Source: a virus
IMG/VR virus record: IMGVR_UViG_3300005264_000008
Span: 1 to 64,000 of that record
Strand: one strand, 5' to 3'
DNA: 64,000 bases
Part shown: positions 60,405 to 64,000 of the stretch, piece after piece
How the letters are laid out: every line of letters starts with the position of its first letter
Position numbering within the stretch: the stretch's first letter is position 1
The notes under the pieces: generated by a model
Database searches by the model: none
What the model was told of the DNA's origin: nothing
The model's input: the letters and a program-made list of their open reading frames with translations, nothing else
Program-made: the position numbers and the translations under genes

Positions 60405-61517
60405 ATGAGAAAAACTAAATACATCATACTAATATCAGCAATATTATTAGCTATGACAGCAGGATATATGTCAATATTTGGATTGACAACTTTACTTAAA
60501 GGTAATATATATGTAATTGGAATTATGGCTATATTATTAGAAATCGCAAAAATATTAAATATTACTTATTTGCACAATGAATGGAAGAGAATTAAAATAT
60601 TACATAAAATTTTTATTTTCTTAACAACAATTATATTATTAGTTATTACCAGTAGTGGTGTATTTGGATTCTTAAAAAATTCTAGTATAGAAACAATTGG
60701 TAAAGTTAAACAAATTGAGCTATTGGTTTCACAGGTTGATAGAAAGATTAATTTTCTAACAGAAGATGAAATCAAACTAGAAAATAAAATCAAAGAACAC
60801 CAATTACAATTAGCTGATGACCAAAAATTATTGAACGATATTACTTCTAACCAAACTAATATGTCGGTGTTAAATGATACAACTTCAAAATTTTGGGCTA
60901 AATATAGTTTTGTAAACAAAGCATCAGAATTAAAAGATAAAGTAACAGAACAAATTGATATACATCGAGAAAATATTGCTAAAGAAGAACAAAAACATAA
61001 TGTATTGCGAAATGATATTGACTCACTTGAATCATATATGCTAGACTTACAAAATAATAATATAGGTGTTAAACAAGAACTTGGTCCTTTTTATTCATTT
61101 TCACAGTTGATATTTAATAAAGAAGTATTATCGACTAAGGAACTTGAAACAACAGTCAATTGGTATATATTCATATTGATATTTGTTTTTGACCCTACTG
61201 CTGTTAGTTTAATATTAATATATCTAAATATAAATAAACGTCAAAATATCGATTCTAACGGTGATTCTTCAACAAGTGATAACAACACACCAATTAAAAA
61301 AGATAATACATTAGAAGCAGAATTACACCATGACAAAGACATAAATAAACAATCAATTAAAGAAGGTGTTGAACATGTGCCAAAAAAAGATGTGATTACC
61401 GATGACTTCACTTTCAAAGATGCTCCAATTAAAAAAACAGATAATGCAAAAATAAAACCCAAAAAAATGACTACTTGGTATGATGTTGATTCGGCTGGTG
61501 GAATGAAAAAACGGTAA
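60405..61517 (+). CDS. Multi-pass membrane protein with coiled coil
   Basis: 370 residues. Hydrophobic segments at about 6-30, 36-52 and 67-88 are followed by a coiled coil (about 100-225, LLVSQVDRKINFLTEDEIKL...), one more membrane segment (WYIFILIFVFDPTAVSLILI) and a hydrophilic Lys/Asp/Thr-rich C-terminus. It is a phage inner-membrane protein of unknown role, perhaps in membrane anchoring or superinfection control. It ends at a bidirectional terminator. Confidence 0.6.
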   Translation: MRKTKYIILISAILLAMTAGYMSIFGLTTLLKGNIYVIGIMAILLEIAKILNITYLHNEWKRIKILHKIFIFLTTIILLVITSSGVFGFLKNSSIETIGKVKQIELLVSQVDRKINFLTEDEIKLENKIKEHQLQLADDQKLLNDITSNQTNMSVLNDTTSKFWAKYSFVNKASELKDKVTEQIDIHRENIAKEEQKHNVLRNDIDSLESYMLDLQNNNIGVKQELGPFYSFSQLIFNKEVLSTKELETTVNWYIFILIFVFDPTAVSLILIYLNINKRQNIDSNGDSSTSDNNTPIKKDNTLEAELHHDKDINKQSIKEGVEHVPKKDVITDDFTFKDAPIKKTDNAKIKPKKMTTWYDVDSAGGMKKR

Positions 61518-61540
61518 TTTAAAATAAATATGTTACAAAT

Positions 61541-61577
61541 ATAAAAAATAGTGGAATTTAATTCCACTATTTTTTAT
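61541..61577. terminator. Bidirectional intrinsic terminator
   Basis: ATAAAAAATAGTGGAATT (61541-61558) and AATTCCACTATTTTTTAT (61560-61577) form a perfect inverted repeat with A and T tracts. It separates convergent genes ending at 61517 and 61580. Confidence 0.85.
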
Positions 61578-61579
61578 AT

Positions 61580-62152
61580 TTAGGATTGAGTATTATCATA
61601 AAATCCATTGCGATTAAGATATTGTTTCATCTTACTAAATGAATACTTATTATAATCTGTATAATGTACAAAAACTGGATTACGACCTTTAACCCATTTG
61701 GTGAATTTCGGTAATGATTCAACTATACCATCAACATCTTCTTTATAAGTGTACATACCTATAATTTTATCCCTTTGATTATGAATCATAATTTCTTCAT
61801 ATCCATTTGAAAACGTGTGTTCTGCAAATCCTTCATTTAATTTCTTATTATTCATATATTTTTTAAAAAATGATTTTAATTCACCGATACTACCAGTGTT
61901 ATTTTTTATATCATCTATATAATTAAACTCATAATCAAAATCTAGCTGGTCACATAATTTCTTATATTCACCGAGCACATACTGATATGCTTTAGATGTA
62001 TTTGATACGTTTGTTTTTGTGTTTGTTTTTGTTTGTATATATTTAGCTAAATCCACTATATTTAATTCAATGGATTCGTCCAAATGTACATTTATTTTTT
62101 TTCTAACAACTGTTTCAATTATGTTAGTTAATTCTTGTTTTGTTATTTTCAT
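61580..62152 (-). CDS. Tagged hypothetical protein
   Basis: 190 residues with the tag MKITKQELTNIIETVVRKKI, then NVHLDESIELNIVDLAKYIQ. The body is mixed alpha/beta, with KKLNEGFAEHTFSNGYEEIM and FVHYTDYNKYSFSKMKQYLN at the end. It is the last of three minus-strand genes with tag-like starts. Function unknown. Confidence 0.55.
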   Translation of the reverse strand: MKITKQELTNIIETVVRKKINVHLDESIELNIVDLAKYIQTKTNTKTNVSNTSKAYQYVLGEYKKLCDQLDFDYEFNYIDDIKNNTGSIGELKSFFKKYMNNKKLNEGFAEHTFSNGYEEIMIHNQRDKIIGMYTYKEDVDGIVESLPKFTKWVKGRNPVFVHYTDYNKYSFSKMKQYLNRNGFYDNTQS

Positions 62153-62180
62153 ATTTTTGTTTTTAATATTTTTAGTTTTA

Positions 62181-62996
62181 TTATTCCATAATTTTTATAA
62201 ATTCATCTAATATTTTTTTATATTTTGATTTATATTTATTATACCAATGTGATATAGCAAATAATTCTGCAAATTGTTCTCCTTTCCACGAATTAGGTGT
62301 TTTTGAATATGGAGTTGTATACCATTCATCTGTATAAAAATCAGTTGGTAATTTATTATATTTTTCAAACCGATGTCCAAGTTCATGTAAAATTATATAT
62401 GATATTGAAGCATATTCATCATTAAATGCTTTTATTTTATCAGGGCGAATCAATATAATATCTTGTTCTGATTTATATGTTGCGGTTGCTTTTGTTTTAG
62501 CTTTTTTTACAAAATATATTTTCAATGATGGTTTTAAAATTTTTTTATGAAATCCTTTTAATGATGAAAGAAATTTATCAATTTCATTACTTAATAATCT
62601 AAATCGTTTTTCACTTATAATAGATTCATTTATATATGTACCATTATTTAATTTTAATATTCTAAATTTATTTACATTTGAAAATTTTTTATTTATTGTA
62701 TCTATATCTGATATTTTATACCAACTGAACATTGCATCAATATATCTCATTGCATCTGGATTTGCTTCTACATCATTATTATAATATTTGGTAATATCTT
62801 TAAGTCTACTATCCAATGCATTTAAGTCTGTATGAAATTTTTTCATTCCCTTTGGTGCACGTCCTTTATAATCTAATGTTTTAAGCCAATTGCGTAATAA
62901 AGTAATATATTCATTAGTATTTTGTACATTTAATATATTATTTGATGTATATTTATCAATAGTTTCAGATATTATTTGATATAAATTTCCTTTCAT
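62181..62996 (-). CDS. Putative zinc metalloprotease with tag-like N-terminus
   Basis: 271 residues. MKGNLYQIISETIDKYTSNN is a tag variant shared with an internal segment of the protein at 49705. ISYIILHELGHRFEKYN contains HELGH (204-208), the HExxH zinc motif with the catalytic Glu, and GEQFAELFAISHW (240-250) offers a third ligand. A metalloprotease could process host or virion proteins. It is one base from the kinase-like gene, in the same operon. Confidence 0.7.
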   Translation of the reverse strand: MKGNLYQIISETIDKYTSNNILNVQNTNEYITLLRNWLKTLDYKGRAPKGMKKFHTDLNALDSRLKDITKYYNNDVEANPDAMRYIDAMFSWYKISDIDTINKKFSNVNKFRILKLNNGTYINESIISEKRFRLLSNEIDKFLSSLKGFHKKILKPSLKIYFVKKAKTKATATYKSEQDIILIRPDKIKAFNDEYASISYIILHELGHRFEKYNKLPTDFYTDEWYTTPYSKTPNSWKGEQFAELFAISHWYNKYKSKYKKILDEFIKIME

Positions 62997-62997
62997 A

Positions 62998-63861
62998 TTA
63001 TTTCTTTAATTTTCGCTTGATACTATATCTATTATCACTTATTTTTATCCATGTACCTTTAATTGGGCTATCTCCACTTGGTTTCCATTTGAAATGTAGT
63101 ATTCTATCAACAATACTATCTTGTTTTTCAGCATTTTGTTTATATGTCGAAATCGCATTATCTAACCTTTCGGTATATGCGAAAATAACTTCTTCACCAA
63201 CACCTCTGCCTTCCGTTTCTTCACGATACCTATCTCTTACAATACACAATTCAGGGTCAATTTCTAAATAAATTATAGTGTTATTATAATCATTATCATG
63301 TAATTTTTGTAAACGTGCCAGTAAAGTATCAGGACTAGCACCAACTGTATCAATTACTAGTATATTACCTGCTTTTTTAATTTTGGTATTAAACAATTGT
63401 TTATCAATTTCTTTTGCCAAAGAACGAATATCAAAATATGTTGCATAATATGGTTTATAAAAATCCATCCAAAATTTTTTAAATCCATTATTTTTATTTT
63501 CATTCCACCAATCAAGTGTGATTGGATGTATTATTTGGGTTTTTCTATTACTAACATAAGATGATTTAGATTTAAATACTGATATTACTTTTTGTAAATT
63601 TTTTTTCGTATTATGTAAATTTGATGATAGTGTTTTGTAATGATTTTGTGCAGTAATATACTGTAATGCTTTTACTTGACTATCACTGTTAGATACTTTA
63701 TAACCTTTAAATCCGTGAATGTATTTGTTTATTTCTTTATTTATAAATGTACTTTTTCCAGAAGCAGGTAATCCAGTTATAACAACTGTACGTTTCCCTA
63801 AGTCTTCTAAGAATTCAGTAACTAGTTGTTCTATTAATATTTTTAAATTTGTTTGTTTCAT
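62998..63861 (-). CDS. P-loop kinase-like protein (zeta-toxin/polynucleotide-kinase type) with tag-like N-terminus
   Basis: 287 residues. MKQTNLKILIEQLVTEFLED resembles the tag in helical pattern. VVITGLPASGKSTFINKEIN (Walker A 30-38) is followed by ILVIDTVGASPDTLLARLQK and IIYLEIDPELCIVRDRYREE with lid arginines, as in zeta-toxin and PNK-like kinases. The substrate could be UDP-GlcNAc-type sugar, nucleic acid or a nucleotide; this is not decidable here. Confidence 0.65.
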   Translation of the reverse strand: MKQTNLKILIEQLVTEFLEDLGKRTVVITGLPASGKSTFINKEINKYIHGFKGYKVSNSDSQVKALQYITAQNHYKTLSSNLHNTKKNLQKVISVFKSKSSYVSNRKTQIIHPITLDWWNENKNNGFKKFWMDFYKPYYATYFDIRSLAKEIDKQLFNTKIKKAGNILVIDTVGASPDTLLARLQKLHDNDYNNTIIYLEIDPELCIVRDRYREETEGRGVGEEVIFAYTERLDNAISTYKQNAEKQDSIVDRILHFKWKPSGDSPIKGTWIKISDNRYSIKRKLKK

Positions 63862-63885
63862 GTTATTATTATTGTTATTATTATT

Positions 63886-64000
63886 TTAATCTAAACTATA
63901 TTCACGCTTTTTGGTAGTATCAAATGGTTTAGCCAAAAAAACATTCAGTTTTAAATTGCTGTTTGTTATGGTCTCATAACGTCTACCTATACACAATTCA
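63886..64000 (-). CDS. C-terminal end of an unidentified protein (cut by window edge)
   Basis: The minus-strand frame is open from the right edge to a TAA at 63886-63888 and encodes about 37 residues, including YETITNSNLKLNVFLAKPFD and TTKKREYSLD. No function can be given. It is probably the preceding gene of the kinase/metalloprotease operon. Confidence 0.5.
   Translation of the reverse strand, partial: ELCIGRRYETITNSNLKLNVFLAKPFDTTKKREYSLD

Noticed and set aside
61536-61543. TATATTTG promoter box on the minus strand
   Set aside because: It overlaps the bidirectional terminator and would only make transcript antisense to the membrane protein gene; the upstream TATTAAA part is missing.

Overview
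The window is a strongly AT-rich, gene-dense viral segment. It is best read as part of the genome of a large T4-like tailed phage (myovirus) of a Bacteroidetes host. The T4-type signs are a type II topoisomerase in two subunits (gp39/gp52-like), a gp41-type helicase, a gp61-type primase, gp46/gp47-type recombination nuclease, a gp44-type clamp loader with a probable gp62 partner, a gp25-type baseplate wedge protein, a gp55-type late sigma factor and TATAAATA-like late promoter boxes. The host signs are TAnnTTTG promoter boxes, the near absence of Shine-Dalgarno sequences, and a NrdJ close to the Bacteroidetes type. There is no rRNA gene, integrase or terminase in view.

Layout. 1-7160 (minus strand) is a late tail module: a fibre-like protein, a beta-helix-like protein, tape measure and two small genes upstream of it. 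7190-15470 is mixed: a GGDEF protein and a radical SAM/SPASM enzyme behind a glucosaminidase lipoprotein, topoisomerase gp52, a BspA/DUF285 repeat protein, gp25 and a second glucosaminidase-like protein. 15500-21500 (plus) carries a FEN-type exonuclease, dUTPase, HD hydrolase, late sigma and a baseplate spike-like protein. 21540-22310 holds small decayed minus-strand genes. 22418-28446 carries primase, two DNA methyltransferases and a gp47/gp46 (Mre11/Rad50-type) reading frame split by a TAG codon. 28480-36000 is an accessory region with GroEL, a Cas4-like nuclease, a C5-methyltransferase-like gene and several small genes bounded by attC-like imperfect palindromes. 36050-36290 holds two tRNA genes (His, Ser) and a tRNA-like minihelix. 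36399-47400 carries an intein-containing class II ribonucleotide reductase, clamp loader genes, two more methyltransferases and a nucleotidyltransferase. 47419-64000 carries a LysM protein, the replicative helicase, a cluster of proteins sharing an N-terminal tag, a SNF2/HARP helicase, topoisomerase gp39, and a final minus-strand group with a metalloprotease-like and a P-loop kinase-like protein.

Two protein-level systems stand out. First, about a dozen otherwise unrelated proteins start with the same basic amphipathic segment, of the form MK(I/L)TKKxLxxII followed by a second short helix; several tags end at an (L/I)NE-type tripeptide. I infer a shared targeting signal, most likely into the capsid, with different cargo domains attached. 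Second, three DNA methyltransferases and the late sigma factor end in nearly the same peptide (NNLFNF / NKLFKF), which looks like a sliding-clamp docking tail. Other notable items are a phage GGDEF protein coupled to a radical SAM enzyme, and integron-cassette-like boundaries around the accessory genes.

Caution. At least five genes have single-base homopolymer frameshifts and about five have in-frame stops, so either consensus errors or real gene decay affects this assembly. Functions are assigned from motifs read by eye; no database search was possible.
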